From: Saprospiraceae bacterium
GTDB lineage: Bacteria; Bacteroidota; Bacteroidia; Chitinophagales; Saprospiraceae
Length of the DNA: 64,000 bases
Assembly: GCA_016706365.1 (NCBI GenBank)
Contig: JADJJU010000015.1
Location: forward strand, 1 to 64,000
Direction: 5' to 3'
The notes beneath the pieces are model-generated. The model saw only the letters and a program-made list of their open reading frames with translations. It was not told the DNA's origin and ran no database searches. The position numbers were made by a program, and so were the translations under genes. How positions within the stretch are numbered: the first letter of the stretch is position 1; each line of letters starts with the position of its first letter. Shown piece after piece: positions 11,401-21,256 of the stretch.

Positions 11401-13468
11401 GAGTCCAAAAAATATCAATAGCCAATAAATCAAATCTTGCCGAAGATCATCTGGGATTGATTTTTGAAAACTTCCAGGTGGCGACATTCTCGGCTATGTT
11501 TCAGCCTGAAGACGAGCGGGTAGATGGAGTAATTGAGGGGGAAGTCTGGGCAATCAATCTTTTTGGTACTCCTTCTTTTTTGTAGCAGATCTTGATATTA
11601 ATAATATTACATATCAGGAAATGCAGGTAGGTAATCTGAGCCTGGATGCTGTGAGTAAATCTAAAGGAAATTATGCTGCGAATCTTGTTATTTCCGGAGG
11701 AGCTGCAGATTTGGTATTGGATGGGAGCTATTCGGTTGTGGGAGATAAAACAAGCATGAACCTGGATCTTGATCTCAAATCAGTGGAACTTGCCTTAATT
11801 GAAAACTTTACAAACAAAGCTATTTCAGATGCGGAGGGTACAATCTCCGGAAAGGTTAAAATAACAGGTTCGCCCGAAAAGCCAATTTATGACGGATCAT
11901 TTCAGTTCCGAAATGCAACTGTAACTGTCACTGCTGTAAATGAGCGTTTTACCCTGGCTGACGAACAACTCAGTGTAAGGAATCAGGGCCTTTATTTTGA
12001 TCGCTTTACCATTCGTGACAGCAGAGGGGAATCAAGTGCCATCACCGGCAGAATTGACACTGAAAAAAGTCTTACGAATCCTGAATTTTTCCTGGATATA
12101 GATGCAAAGGACTTCAGGATGCTCAACTCCACAAGAAAGGACAATGACATGTATTTTGGAAGTCTTCTTGCTGATTTGGATATTGCTGTAAGAGGTAATA
12201 TGGAAAAACCGATAGTTACCGGAAGAGTCAGATTAAATCGGGGGAGTAATGTGACCTTTATTATTCCGGAGACTCAGGTTGCCGCAGTCGACAAGGAAGG
12301 TGTGGTTGTTTTTGTAAATATGAAGGATTCCACCGCTCAGGATTCTGCAGTAATTGATGCTTTTCAAACTGACATGTTTGGACTACAGTTGAGTGCTGTT
12401 ATAGAGATTGATTCCAGTACTATATTTACAATAGTAATTGACGAGCAATCCGGTGACAATTTGTTAATCCGGGGAGAAGCAAATCTTAGTGTGGATATGG
12501 AAGCTAACGGGCGAATTGGCATATCAGGTGAATATATGATTCTGGGAGGGCACTATGAAATGAGCTTGTATGAAATTGTACAGAGAAGATTTGAATTGAC
12601 CAGAGGCAGCAGGATTACCTGGACTGGTGAACCACTTAGGGGTGCTCTGGATCTTACCGCTCTGTACAGGACCAAAACTTCCACAGTAGATCTCATGGGT
12701 TCACAGCTTGCCGGCGCGGATCAGGCTACTATTAACCGGTATCGGCAAGATTTACCTTTTGAGGTTTTGCTTAAAATCAAAGGAACATTGTTGAGACCTG
12801 ACATTTCATTTGGTCTGGATATGCCTGAGTTGCAAAGAAATGCCATCGGCGGTAATGTCTACAATAAGATACAGCAATTGAATGAAAATGAATCAGAGTT
12901 GAATAAGCAGGTATTTTCACTGATTGTGTTGAATAGATTTTTGCCTGAAGATTTGAGTCAGGCATCAGGCGGTGGGGGAGGAGCCAATGAAATGGCAAGA
13001 TCAAGTGTAAGTAAATTACTATCTTCTCAATTGAATTCATTGAGTGGAAAGTATATAAAAGGCATTGATTTGGATTTTAATTTGGACAGTTACACTGACT
13101 ATCAGACCGGAGCCGCTCAAAACAGAACACAGCTCAATGTGAATCTAAGGAAAGCTTTACTCAATGACCGTTTAATTGTTTCGGTCGGAAGTCAACTAGA
13201 TCTGGAGGGTGAAAACCCGAATGATCAGCCGGGAGCAGGAGATATTATTGGAGATATCAGTTTGGATTACTTGTTGGTTCCCGATGGACGATACAGGCTT
13301 CGCGGATTCAGAAGAAATGAATTCGAGGGTATTATTGATGGTCAGATTATTGTGACTGGTTTATCCGTTGCTTACAACCGAGACTTTGATAATATCAGAG
13401 AACTTTGGAAGAAACCTGTGGTGATTAAAGATTCTTTGCCGGAAGTGAAGGAGAAGAAGGAAGACTGA
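8433..13468 (+). CDS. tamB: TamB-like translocation/assembly module protein (AsmA/DUF490 family), frameshifted
   Basis: TamB-type proteins are long periplasm-spanning beta-taco proteins, anchored in the inner membrane, that work with an Omp85 protein or in lipid transport. Residues about 15-35 form one transmembrane anchor (GVLIGLILLFVTLVLLI). Long stretches of repeating beta strands follow, and the last about 450 residues are the conserved C-terminal TamB/DUF490 region (GEYMILGGHYEMSLYEIV, FEVLLKIKGTLLRPDISFGL, DGRYRLRGFRRNEFEGI). Four frames join: 8433-9248, 9251-9883, 9864-11585 and 11621-13468. The break near 11580 lies in a T-run. The joined length is about 1680 residues, normal for Bacteroidota TamB. 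The BamA-family gene on the opposite strand (5083-7397) is a plausible partner. Confidence 0.85.
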
Positions 13469-13484
13469 TAGCAGCCGTTGGTGG

Positions 13485-13514
13485 TTGCTGGTTGCTCGTT
13501 GCTGGTTAACAGCC
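13485..13514. repeat. TTGCTGG-type heptamer array, second copy
   Basis: TTGCTGG, TTGCTCG and TTGCTGG stand in tandem and are followed by TTAACAGCC. This matches the element at 7491-7520 apart from one base in the middle heptamer. It lies just downstream of tamB. Confidence 0.8.
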
Positions 13515-13656
13515 TGAAGCCGAATTAAAGAATCCACCAAACCTTTGGGACCATGTTGCCGAATTATCGAATCGAAGATCGCGAAGTGAGGAACGAACTT
13601 TTCGATTGAATAGACGGGAAGAAGTTACCCATTTGATCCTTACGTAAGCTCATCAC

Positions 13657-13731
13657 CTCCGAAATTAATTCGCTGCGAAGCAGTAATTAAATCGGAGACA
13701 TCACTTTTTCAGGGTTTGTCCCCTGAAAAAA
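13657..13731. repeat. Hairpin-rich intergenic element between convergent genes
   Basis: There are two inverted repeats. An imperfect one at 13657-13697 (CTCCGAAATTAATT paired with AATTAAATCGGAG) has a GCTGCGAAGC tip. A perfect 10-bp one at 13705-13714 / 13721-13730 (TTTTTCAGGG / CCCTGAAAAA) has a 6-base loop. The second has T- and A-runs built into its stem and could terminate transcription from either side, that is from tamB (plus) and the racemase gene (minus). Confidence 0.6.
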
Positions 13732-13801
13732 CACCTGTGGCGGGTGAGCGCAGCGAATCACTCCATCACCTTTCAAGCCGTAGGCGCAGAAAGACATCAC
13801 A

Positions 13802-14871
13802 TCATCTCACCACCTTCTCCACATAATTAGAATTCATTAGACCTAATGCTCCCATATATCTAAGGTGAAATGTGAGCAAATCTCCGGTCTTATATTTCTG
13901 TTCGTTCTCTCCCAGATCCAATACCAGCATATCTGAACTGGCTTCTATAATCTGAAGTGTTTCATCTTTGGGAATGAGAAAAACCGGATTTATATCCAGT
14001 AAACCAATATCTATGATGGCCCGGAAACTGGATCTTCCATAGTCATCTTCATGAAAGGAGGGGATATGTCCTGCCACATTTTCGATTTGCTCGCCACTGG
14101 GAATGACGGGCTTTTCATACAGTTCTATGATTTCTGCTGAGAGAACAAACACATCAGTTTCCATACCCCTGAATGGCTGTCCGGTAAACAGATCATTTCC
14201 AAAAAAAAGTGCTTCACCTATTCTGAAATGATTAATGCCCGCTGGTATTTGCTGATTAATTAATAAGGATAATGTGACACTAGTACCTCCTGATATCCAT
14301 GGAATGGGCCGGCTAAACTTCAACTCTATCAATTGTTTGTAAAGACAGAGTTGAATCAATTTATCCTGGTTGGGGAGTATACCATTAAGGCAATTTAAAT
14401 TGGTTCCGATTCCTATGATTTGAATATTAGGCAATTCAAATACCTGTTCATAAAAGTCCAGCAGATGATCTCCCATCACACCTTCACGGAGATCTCCCAT
14501 CTCGATCATGATGATGACCTTATGCGTTTTATTTTGTTTCACAGCTTCCTGGCTCAACATTTGGATAGTATAGAAGTCTGTATTGAAACTCACATCGGCA
14601 AACTGAATAACACTTGCAATACTTCTCTTGGCAGGTGGTTTTATATACACCGTCTGGATATCAGGGCTTATTTTTTTGATGGTTTTTAAATTGCTGATTC
14701 TGGTATCATGCATTTCTGTAATACCCAGAATGCTCAGCTCTTTGAGATATAATGATTGCCGCATAGTAGCTTTGTGACATAGCCTCTTTCGATTTTGTGT
14801 TCAGTAAATAATTTCTCCAGGTATTGGAAGTTATGCTGAAGCTTTTCTCTGTATAATGTTAAAAATGCCAT
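13802..14871 (-). CDS. Alanine/ornithine racemase-family PLP enzyme, one frameshift
   Basis: This is a PLP-dependent racemase of the group that includes ornithine racemase (Orr) and YhfX. Read from the ATG at 14871, the N-terminus contains YVTKLLCGN, where the Lys is the expected Schiff-base lysine. A one-base break near 14760 then shifts the frame to the long fragment 13802-14764 (SLYLKELSILG onward). Other family-like stretches are MIEMGDLREGVM, PWISGGTSVTL and HFRIGEALFFG. The joined length is about 355 residues, normal for the family. It starts 2 bp after the alanine racemase stop, so it is the last gene of a five-gene operon. Substrate (Orn, Lys, Ala or other) is not decided by sequence alone. 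Confidence 0.75.
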
Positions 14872-14873
14872 AA

Positions 14874-16025
14874 TTATTGAGTTATAATTCTGGGGATAGT
14901 TGGTGAAAGTCTGGTCAGCATTTCATAATTCAGTAAATTGCTTTGTTCACTGAATGAATTCACTGTGATACTTTTTCCTTTTTGTTTTCCTATCAAAACT
15001 ACATTTGTTCCCATCTCAACACCGTCAATTCCGTTCACATCAACTGTCATGCTGTTCATGTTGATTGTACCGACAATGGGAGCAGATTTTCCATGAATCA
15101 AAACGCTTCCTATATTGCTTAAATTTCTACTATACCCATGAGCATATCCTACAGGTAGAATGGCAATTTTCATATTTTTTAGAGCCAGATAAGATGTTCC
15201 ATATCCAATGTATTGTCCTTTTGCCACTTGCTGTACTGCCATCACCCTGGTTGTCCAGCGGATGATGCGCTTTAAATCATCGGGTGTATTTTCTGTATCC
15301 CCATAATAGCGAATTTGAGTTTCTTTATTTGGCCAAAAACCAAATTGCACGATTCCGGCCCGAACCAAATTGCCGGGTGCATCCGGATAATTGAATATTG
15401 CGGCAGAGCAGGCCGAGTGAGAGTAAACAGGCGTTAATCCATTTGATTCAAAGCTGGAATGGATTAGTTTGAATTGCTGAATCTGAGAACTTATTCGGAA
15501 ATGGTTTGCCTGACTTTCAGCCCCTGCAAAATGAGTAAAAAGACCATGGAAAAGGACCGATCCTTTGTGGACATTAAGCCAGTTTAGCAATGATGGAATT
15601 TGTGTGACAGTAAATCCTGTTCTCTGCATCCCTGTTTCTATTTCAATATGTATTCGGGCTTTTTTATTCAGTTTTCGGGCAAGTTCTTTGATCTTTTCTA
15701 ATCTCTGAAAATCAAAAACAGCCAGCTCAATGTCCTCCTTAATTGCCCACTCTAAAGCTGCGTTTTCTATAGATCCAATTATAAACAGGTCAGGCTTTTT
15801 TGATGTTCCGGAAACCAATTGATAAGCTTCATCTGCTGCATGTACTGCAAAATAATCCACACCGGCATTCATAGCCATCTGAACATATTCTGAAGTGCCA
15901 TGCCCATAAGCATTCCCTTTCACCACACTGCAAAATCGCTGACCCGGAGACAGATTTTTTCTGATAAAATTCAGATTGTTTTTGAGCGCTTTTTTACTTA
16001 ATTCTATAGTGGAAGTTTCAAACAT
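14874..16025 (-). CDS. alr: Alanine racemase
   Basis: It interconverts L- and D-alanine with PLP, supplying D-Ala for peptidoglycan or for D-amino-acid catabolism. At 383 residues it has normal length. SVVKGNAYGHG near residue 33 carries the PLP lysine (Lys36). IEIETGMQRTGF, SHSACSAAIFN and VRAGIVQFGFWP are family hallmarks. QYIGYGTSYLA, near residue 275, has the catalytic tyrosine region, followed by PVGYAHGYSRN and VGTINMNSMTVDV. The start abuts the stop of the M20 hydrolase gene with no gap, and the next racemase follows after 2 bp. Placement in a transporter/hydrolase operon hints that it may be a second, catabolic or salvage racemase and not the cell-wall MurF-linked copy. Confidence 0.92.
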   Translation of the reverse strand: MFETSTIELSKKALKNNLNFIRKNLSPGQRFCSVVKGNAYGHGTSEYVQMAMNAGVDYFAVHAADEAYQLVSGTSKKPDLFIIGSIENAALEWAIKEDIELAVFDFQRLEKIKELARKLNKKARIHIEIETGMQRTGFTVTQIPSLLNWLNVHKGSVLFHGLFTHFAGAESQANHFRISSQIQQFKLIHSSFESNGLTPVYSHSACSAAIFNYPDAPGNLVRAGIVQFGFWPNKETQIRYYGDTENTPDDLKRIIRWTTRVMAVQQVAKGQYIGYGTSYLALKNMKIAILPVGYAHGYSRNLSNIGSVLIHGKSAPIVGTINMNSMTVDVNGIDGVEMGTNVVLIGKQKGKSITVNSFSEQSNLLNYEMLTRLSPTIPRIITQ

Positions 16026-17177
16026 TTATGCCGGGATTTCTTCAGAAATGTATTTTATTAGCCCTTTGAATATTTTCAATCCGTCTTTGATTAATTCATC
16101 CGGAAAGTCATAGTCAGGATTGTGAAGGGCCGGAGTATTTACACCAGCTCCCAGACCGAACATACAAGCTTTGAAATGGGTACCGAATACGCCGAAATCT
16201 TCCCCCCATTTGAATGGAAACTGGCGTTCTGTGATTGAAAACCCTTCAGACGCAGCTACAAGTCTCACATAGCTTGTAGGTTCAGGATCATTGATATTGG
16301 CATAGAAAGTCTCAGTGTAGCGAATGTTTATCGATAATTGATGTCCGCTGGCAACCTGAGTGGCAAGCGTTTCAATTTTTTTCTCCAGCTCTCTAAGAAA
16401 TTCATCATTCCAGCTACGTATTGTGAGATGAATTTCAGCGCTTCCGGCAGAAACCCCATATGCAGGAGACCCCATTTTAATATGCACAGGAGTGATTACC
16501 ACCATCTCTGTTTTCTCTAACTCATTATTTTGCAAAGCCTGGCAAACCTGCAAGATTTCGGCAATAGCCAGAGCAGGGTTAACTCCGTTTTCAGGCTCTG
16601 CCGCATGTGCTGTTTTGCCATTCAATTCAATAATCATGCTATTGACAGATGCTGTAAAATTCAAGTCTTTCACAACTACCTCTCCCAGAGGATAACCGGG
16701 TAGATTATGCAATGCAAAAATATAGTCAGGAGTCAACTCTTGAAATCGCTTATCATTCATCATTAAAGCTGCCCCTGTTCCATCTTCTTCTGCCGCTTGA
16801 AATATTAAAACTATTTTGCCTTTTTCAGGATGATGATGGCCTAAGTATTCTGCCATTCCACAGAGTATGGTGCTATGGCCATCATGTCCACATTTATGAG
16901 AAACTCCTTTGTTTTTTGATGCATAATCAAATTCGTTAATCTCGGAAATAGGCAATGCATCCAGCTCAGCTCTGAAAACCAAAGATTTACCAGTATTGCC
17001 TGAATCCCAAATCGCTATTATTCCATTTCCTCCTACGCCCGTTTCAAGTTGTGTGGGTTTGCAAGCTTTTAAGAATTTGACTATGCGCCGGGCCGTTTTG
17101 AATTCTTTCCCGGACACTTCAGGATGAGCATGTAATTTTCTACGGAATTTCTGTAATTTTTTAAATTTGGCGGGCAT
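16026..17177 (-). CDS. M20 family amidohydrolase/peptidase
   Basis: This is a dinuclear metal amidohydrolase of the IAA-amino-acid/hippurate hydrolase type, which removes acyl or aminoacyl groups from amino acids. The metal-binding HKCGHDGHS lies near residues 93-101, and FQAAEEDGTGA near 130 has the catalytic/metal glutamates. NGKTAHAAEPENGVNP is the dimerisation-domain start, and LGAGVNTPALHNPDYDFPD near the C-terminus carries the last metal His. At 383 residues it is full length and has no signal peptide, so it acts in the cytoplasm. It starts 5 bp after the GNAT gene and abuts alr. Context suggests it frees an amino acid from an imported N-acyl compound or dipeptide. Confidence 0.9.
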   Translation of the reverse strand: MPAKFKKLQKFRRKLHAHPEVSGKEFKTARRIVKFLKACKPTQLETGVGGNGIIAIWDSGNTGKSLVFRAELDALPISEINEFDYASKNKGVSHKCGHDGHSTILCGMAEYLGHHHPEKGKIVLIFQAAEEDGTGAALMMNDKRFQELTPDYIFALHNLPGYPLGEVVVKDLNFTASVNSMIIELNGKTAHAAEPENGVNPALAIAEILQVCQALQNNELEKTEMVVITPVHIKMGSPAYGVSAGSAEIHLTIRSWNDEFLRELEKKIETLATQVASGHQLSINIRYTETFYANINDPEPTSYVRLVAASEGFSITERQFPFKWGEDFGVFGTHFKACMFGLGAGVNTPALHNPDYDFPDELIKDGLKIFKGLIKYISEEIPA

Positions 17178-17182
17178 ATAAT

Positions 17183-17624
17183 CTATTTAGATGGATGGTA
17201 TCTCATTTCAAGATACTTGTGGGTAAATCCAAGTTTTTGATAAAGATATCGGGCGGGATTTTCCGGTTCGACATGAAGTGCGACTCCACCTTCAGTTTTC
17301 GGAAGGACTTCCAGCATTAATTTTTTTCCAATTCCGGTACCGCGATGGCTCCGGTGAACAGCTATATATACGAGAATATTGCCCGGGAATATACCCGTCC
17401 ATTCCGGTTTTATTAATAACAACAGCTCCGATAATGGCTTCATTTTCTACTCCAAGCAGGACAAATCCTCCTTTTTCAGGATTCAGGGCATATTGTATAG
17501 CTTTTATTATATCAGAAGCTCTGTCTTTAAATTCATCCAGATGATCCTCCAGGAACAAAGCGATGGATTCATTTTTGAAACGATTATTTTCTCCTGATTC
17601 CGGAGTTATATACAGATAATTCAT
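17183..17624 (-). CDS. GNAT-family N-acetyltransferase, one frameshift
   Basis: It transfers an acetyl group from acetyl-CoA to an amine; the substrate is unknown. The N-terminal frame (17624 to about 17390) ends in VLLGVENEAIIGAVVINKTG, the beta-strand before motif A. After a one-base break near 17385, VYIAVHRSHRGTGIGKKLM follows, with RGTGIG as the acetyl-CoA pyrophosphate loop (R/Q-x-x-G-x-G/A). NPARYLYQKLGF is motif B. The joined length is about 146 residues, typical of GNAT proteins. Its ATG overlaps the stop of the symporter gene (ATGA), and the M20 gene starts 5 bp downstream. In this operon it may acetylate an amino acid or amine. Confidence 0.8.
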
Positions 17625-19059
17625 AATGTATATTTCTTATTGAATAAAAGTGTAACAAGGATAAAAGCAAAAAGTGCAGCAGTTATACCAAAGATATTAG
17701 GATCCAGACCGAATGGAAGGGGTATTTCCAAAATAGTGAGCACTAAAGTGGTACTTCCTCCCACAATCATTGAGCTCATAGCTGCATATGGATTTTTTTG
17801 TTTGAAAAATAGTGCAGCTATCAATGGAATGAATAATCCGGATACCATGAAGGCATAAGAATATAGCATCAAATCCAGAACATTTTCCATTCGGGTAGCC
17901 AACAGAATAGCAATCATGCCCAGTGAAAATGTCAGGACTTGTGTAAGTCTGAGTACTTTGGGATGCAAATGCAATCCCGGGAATATTCTCTGCAAAATGT
18001 CTGTGAGAACATTTCCCGATGCGGCCATCAGACAGCTATCAGCAGTAGATAATATGGCAGAAAAATAAGCAGAAAGCATAATACCCATAAGCCCGATTGG
18101 GAGTATTTGTCTGAGCAGTAACGGAAGGCCCAGCTCGGGGTCCATGCCTTCTGCAGAAGCAAATCCCAGATCAACAAACATGCCTTGTTCTGCTGCGACC
18201 CGACCAAATAATCCTAACAGAACTCCCATAAAAGCCATTAGTGGCCATTCAAAAAGTCCGGCTATAAACCATTCTTTTTGTGCCTCTTTTTGCTTTTACT
18301 TGCAAATATTCGCTGATATAAAGTCATTCCTACAAACCATATCGGGATAATTGTGACAGCCCAATTGACCAGAGTTGGCCAGGTAATATTGGATAATGTT
18401 AAGAAGTCCGGATCAAGTGTACCTGAAATAGCTTCCCAGCCTCCAATTGCTTGATAACCAAGTGGTAATCCGATCAATATCAAACCACCCATTAACACAA
18501 TCCATTGAACGGTATCTGTATAAATAACAGCTGTCATTCCACCCATCACTGTATAAAGAATAGTAACAATTCCCATCACCCACAGGGCAGTTTCCAGGTC
18601 TAATGCCACAAAGGATGCAGATGCCAACTTGGCTCCTGCTAATATTTGGGAACTTGTAAATCCCAGGTATCCGATGGCAGATATGATACCGGCGACGAGT
18701 GCTACATTTTTATTATAGAATAAAGAGAATAGTTGAGGGAAGGTCGTGAATCTATGGCTTTCTCCCAGAGGATGTACTCTTGGTATCAGAATGACTGCAC
18801 TGAGCCAGGCTCCAATCAATCCAGTAAAAAGCATCCATGATCCTGAAAGTCCCATGATGAACCCAAGTCCACCGAGACCGATAGAAAATCCGCCTCCGAC
18901 ATCTGTGGCCACTACAGACAGACCTACATGCCAGCCTGACATGTTTCTGCCACTGACAAAAAAGTCTTCTGTACTTTTGTTTTTCCTGAGAAAATAATAA
19001 CCTATACAGAGCAATACAATCATGTACAGGATAAATATGGTAGCATCAATCCAGTGCAT
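17621..19059 (-). CDS. Sodium:solute symporter (SSF family), one frameshift
   Basis: This is an Na+-coupled importer of the SSS/SSF family (proline, pantothenate, sialic acid or similar substrates). The N-terminal fragment (19059-18262) starts with a hydrophobic helix and has STEDFFVSGRNMSGW, the common SSF motif after TM1, then many membrane helices and GGMTAVIYTDTVQW, a strong SSF signature. The second fragment (17621-18238) gives ILSTADSCLMAASGN, another SSF hallmark (the Na2-site Ser/Thr region). The break lies near 18285, in a run of A/T bases. The joined length is about 479 residues. It is the first gene of the five-gene operon and probably brings in the compound processed by the hydrolase and racemases. 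Confidence 0.88.
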
Positions 19060-19457
19060 ATCCGTGAATCTTATTAAATTGAAATAGTATGTATAAATCT
19101 ATATATTTCAATAGATTGAAATTGTTTTGACTGGATTGACCCCTGATAAATAAACAAAATGTAGTGGGGGATAGAGAATGGAGATAATTTAAGGTACCTT
19201 TTCAAATATAAGAATCCCAAAATCTCCGGGAATTATCAAACCAGTCATGTTTTTTTAAGAGGTTGACGCTTCAAAAATAGTAAAATAAAAATAAAGCTCT
19301 TTTTGACGGGTAGGAATCGGTAAAAATGCTTGCAATGCTGGTATTGATTTATAAATTCAAAAGGCAGGAGAACCGCCTCCTAATCAGCTCAATATAATTT
19401 TATTGTCTTTGTTACAAAATGAGATGAATATATCTACATTGCACAAAATTAAACAAG
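19060..19457. other. Intergenic region between divergent transcription units
   Basis: About 400 AT-rich bases separate the symporter operon (minus) from the small exported protein gene (plus). They should hold both promoters. I see TTTG at 19408 and TACATTGC at 19435 as a weak plus-strand promoter candidate, and no gene or clear repeat. Confidence 0.3.
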
Positions 19458-19928
19458 ATGAGAAAGAATGTATTTGGAGTATTAATTGCAGGATTATTGT
19501 TATGCAGTAATCTGTTGACAGCACAGACAGAAATGGTGTGGGATTCTTATGGACTGGGCTTTACACTTACTAAAGGAATGCGTATTACGCAAAATGATGG
19601 GGAGACTTTTTCTGCTGAAAAGGCGGATCTATTTTTGACTATAGTTCCTGTCAAAAACAGAGAAGTGACAGAGGAACATTTGGCAGAGGCTGTTATCGAA
19701 ATGGCAGTAGAAATGAACTACCAAACTATAGCAGATGCCGATGAGCTTGAATTAAATGATTTGTATGGATATTATGTGGAAGGAACGAGTGATGGTGCTT
19801 CTGCTTTTGTAGTGGCATTGATGGATGTTGAAAGTTCAAATAATTATCTGGCGATTGTTGTATTTACGCCTGATACAAGAGATGCAGCTATAGATTTGAT
19901 CATTAGCTTTTTTGCATACGATGAATAA
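19458..19928 (+). CDS. Small exported protein of unknown function
   Basis: The 156-residue product begins with a clear Sec signal peptide (MRKN, hydrophobic core, LLTAQ) and probable cleavage after the alanine at about residue 22. The mature part is acidic and mixed alpha/beta. It alternates strands (GLGFTLTKGMRIT, ADLFLTIVPV) with one helix (EEHLAEAVIEMAVEM) and ends in FFAYDE. It looks like a single compact periplasmic domain. I do not recognise a family. The downstream DUF418 gene follows after 68 bp, with a hairpin in between, so they may share a transcript with attenuated expression. Confidence 0.7.
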   Translation: MRKNVFGVLIAGLLLCSNLLTAQTEMVWDSYGLGFTLTKGMRITQNDGETFSAEKADLFLTIVPVKNREVTEEHLAEAVIEMAVEMNYQTIADADELELNDLYGYYVEGTSDGASAFVVALMDVESSNNYLAIVVFTPDTRDAAIDLIISFFAYDE

Positions 19929-19936
19929 TTAACATT

Positions 19937-19975
19937 TGCGGAGACATTAAATAGTTTTTATTTCCTGTCTCCGCA
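19937..19975. other. Intercistronic 10-bp perfect inverted repeat
   Basis: TGCGGAGACA (19937-19946) pairs perfectly with TGTCTCCGCA (19966-19975) across a 19-base AT-rich loop. It sits between the stop of the 156-aa gene and the start of the DUF418 gene. No U-tract follows, so it is more likely an mRNA-stability or partial termination element than a strong terminator. Confidence 0.5.
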
Positions 19976-19996
19976 TTTGCAACTCTCTGCCGCCTA

Positions 19997-21241
19997 ATGG
20001 ATAAATCAATTGAATCTCATTCCGGTCCTGCTGCCGACAGAGCAAAAATTCTGGACATAATCAGGGGTATTGCCTTGCTGGGCATTTTGGTGATGAATAT
20101 TAGTTTTTTAAGCGGATATGTATTTATGGATGAAGCCCAAAAAGCAGCTTTATCCACTTTTGCTTCCGATAACATTATTTATCAACTGGAACTCCTTTTA
20201 TTCCAGGGAAAATTTTACTCCATTTTTTCTTTTTTGTTTGGTTTAGGCTGTAGTATTTTCATTAATAATGCCAGTAAGAAAGGAGTCAATCCAGTTAGAT
20301 TATTTCATTGGCGAATGGCTGTATTAATTTTGATTGGAATCATCCATATCAGGTTTTTGTGGGAAGGGGACATTTTACTTTTATATGCCTTAATTGGTTT
20401 TCTTCTTCCTCTCTTTTCAAATTTATCGGACAGACGATTATTAATATTATCAGTAATATTTTTACTCGCTCCTATTGCATTGGATCTGAGTTTACACTTA
20501 ATTGGAATCTGGCCGGCGGAGTTTTTATTTGAATTGGGGTGGAAAATTGACCAAACAAATGGGTTTACTGAGGACACAGATTTTAGCACATACCTATACA
20601 GACCGGAACTTACTTTTTCTGAATTTATCCAATGGCAGGAATCAGCTTTTTTATACAGATGGGGAGATCTGATCCAAACTCACAGACCATTCAAAGTACT
20701 CGGTATGTTCCTGATTGGATACGTGGCAGGCAGGAATCAGATCTATTTGGAACTTGAAAAACACAAACCTCTGTTCAAAAAGATAGCTGTTTGGGGGGCA
20801 GTTTCCGGCATACTTTTAGGACTTGCTTATTTATATTTTTATAATGATAAATTGAAAATCCAGGATAATATTCTTGGAATATATGACAGTATTTTTCATA
20901 ATTTGCAAGTAGTACCTTTGGCACTGAGCTACATGTCTTGCTTTGCATTATTATACATGCAGCGAAAGAACAAGAGATGGCTTGAATTCTTTGCACCGGT
21001 GGGAAGAATGGCTTTGAGTTCTTATTTATCTCAGTCTATACTTTGTATCCTTATCTTTTATGGGTTTGGGCTTGGCTGGGGTGGGAGAGTAGGCCCGACA
21101 ATTTTGATTTTCACTGCTTTGGGAATATTTATATTCCAGACTATTGTTAGTTATTATTGGCTACAATATTTCAGGTTTGGACCAGTCGAATGGTTTTGGA
21201 GAACTTTGACTTATAGAAAATGGCAGGCTTTCAGGAAATAA
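19997..21241 (+). CDS. DUF418 (YeiB-like) polytopic membrane protein
   Basis: The 414-residue protein begins ADRAKILDIIRGIALLGILVMN, the classic start of the DUF418/YeiB family (R-x-x-x-D-x-x-R-G-x-A-x-x-G-I). Many membrane helices follow. The C-terminal DUF418 domain contains PVGRMALSSYLSQSILCI and ends GPVEWFWRTLTY, with the family's conserved G-P-x-E-W-x-W-R. The biochemical role of the family is not established. Its fold is related to acyltransferase-3-type membrane proteins. It runs convergently with the SDR gene, whose end is only 15 bp away. Confidence 0.9.
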   Translation: MDKSIESHSGPAADRAKILDIIRGIALLGILVMNISFLSGYVFMDEAQKAALSTFASDNIIYQLELLLFQGKFYSIFSFLFGLGCSIFINNASKKGVNPVRLFHWRMAVLILIGIIHIRFLWEGDILLLYALIGFLLPLFSNLSDRRLLILSVIFLLAPIALDLSLHLIGIWPAEFLFELGWKIDQTNGFTEDTDFSTYLYRPELTFSEFIQWQESAFLYRWGDLIQTHRPFKVLGMFLIGYVAGRNQIYLELEKHKPLFKKIAVWGAVSGILLGLAYLYFYNDKLKIQDNILGIYDSIFHNLQVVPLALSYMSCFALLYMQRKNKRWLEFFAPVGRMALSSYLSQSILCILIFYGFGLGWGGRVGPTILIFTALGIFIFQTIVSYYWLQYFRFGPVEWFWRTLTYRKWQAFRK

Positions 21242-21256
21242 GTCCGCAATTGTTAC

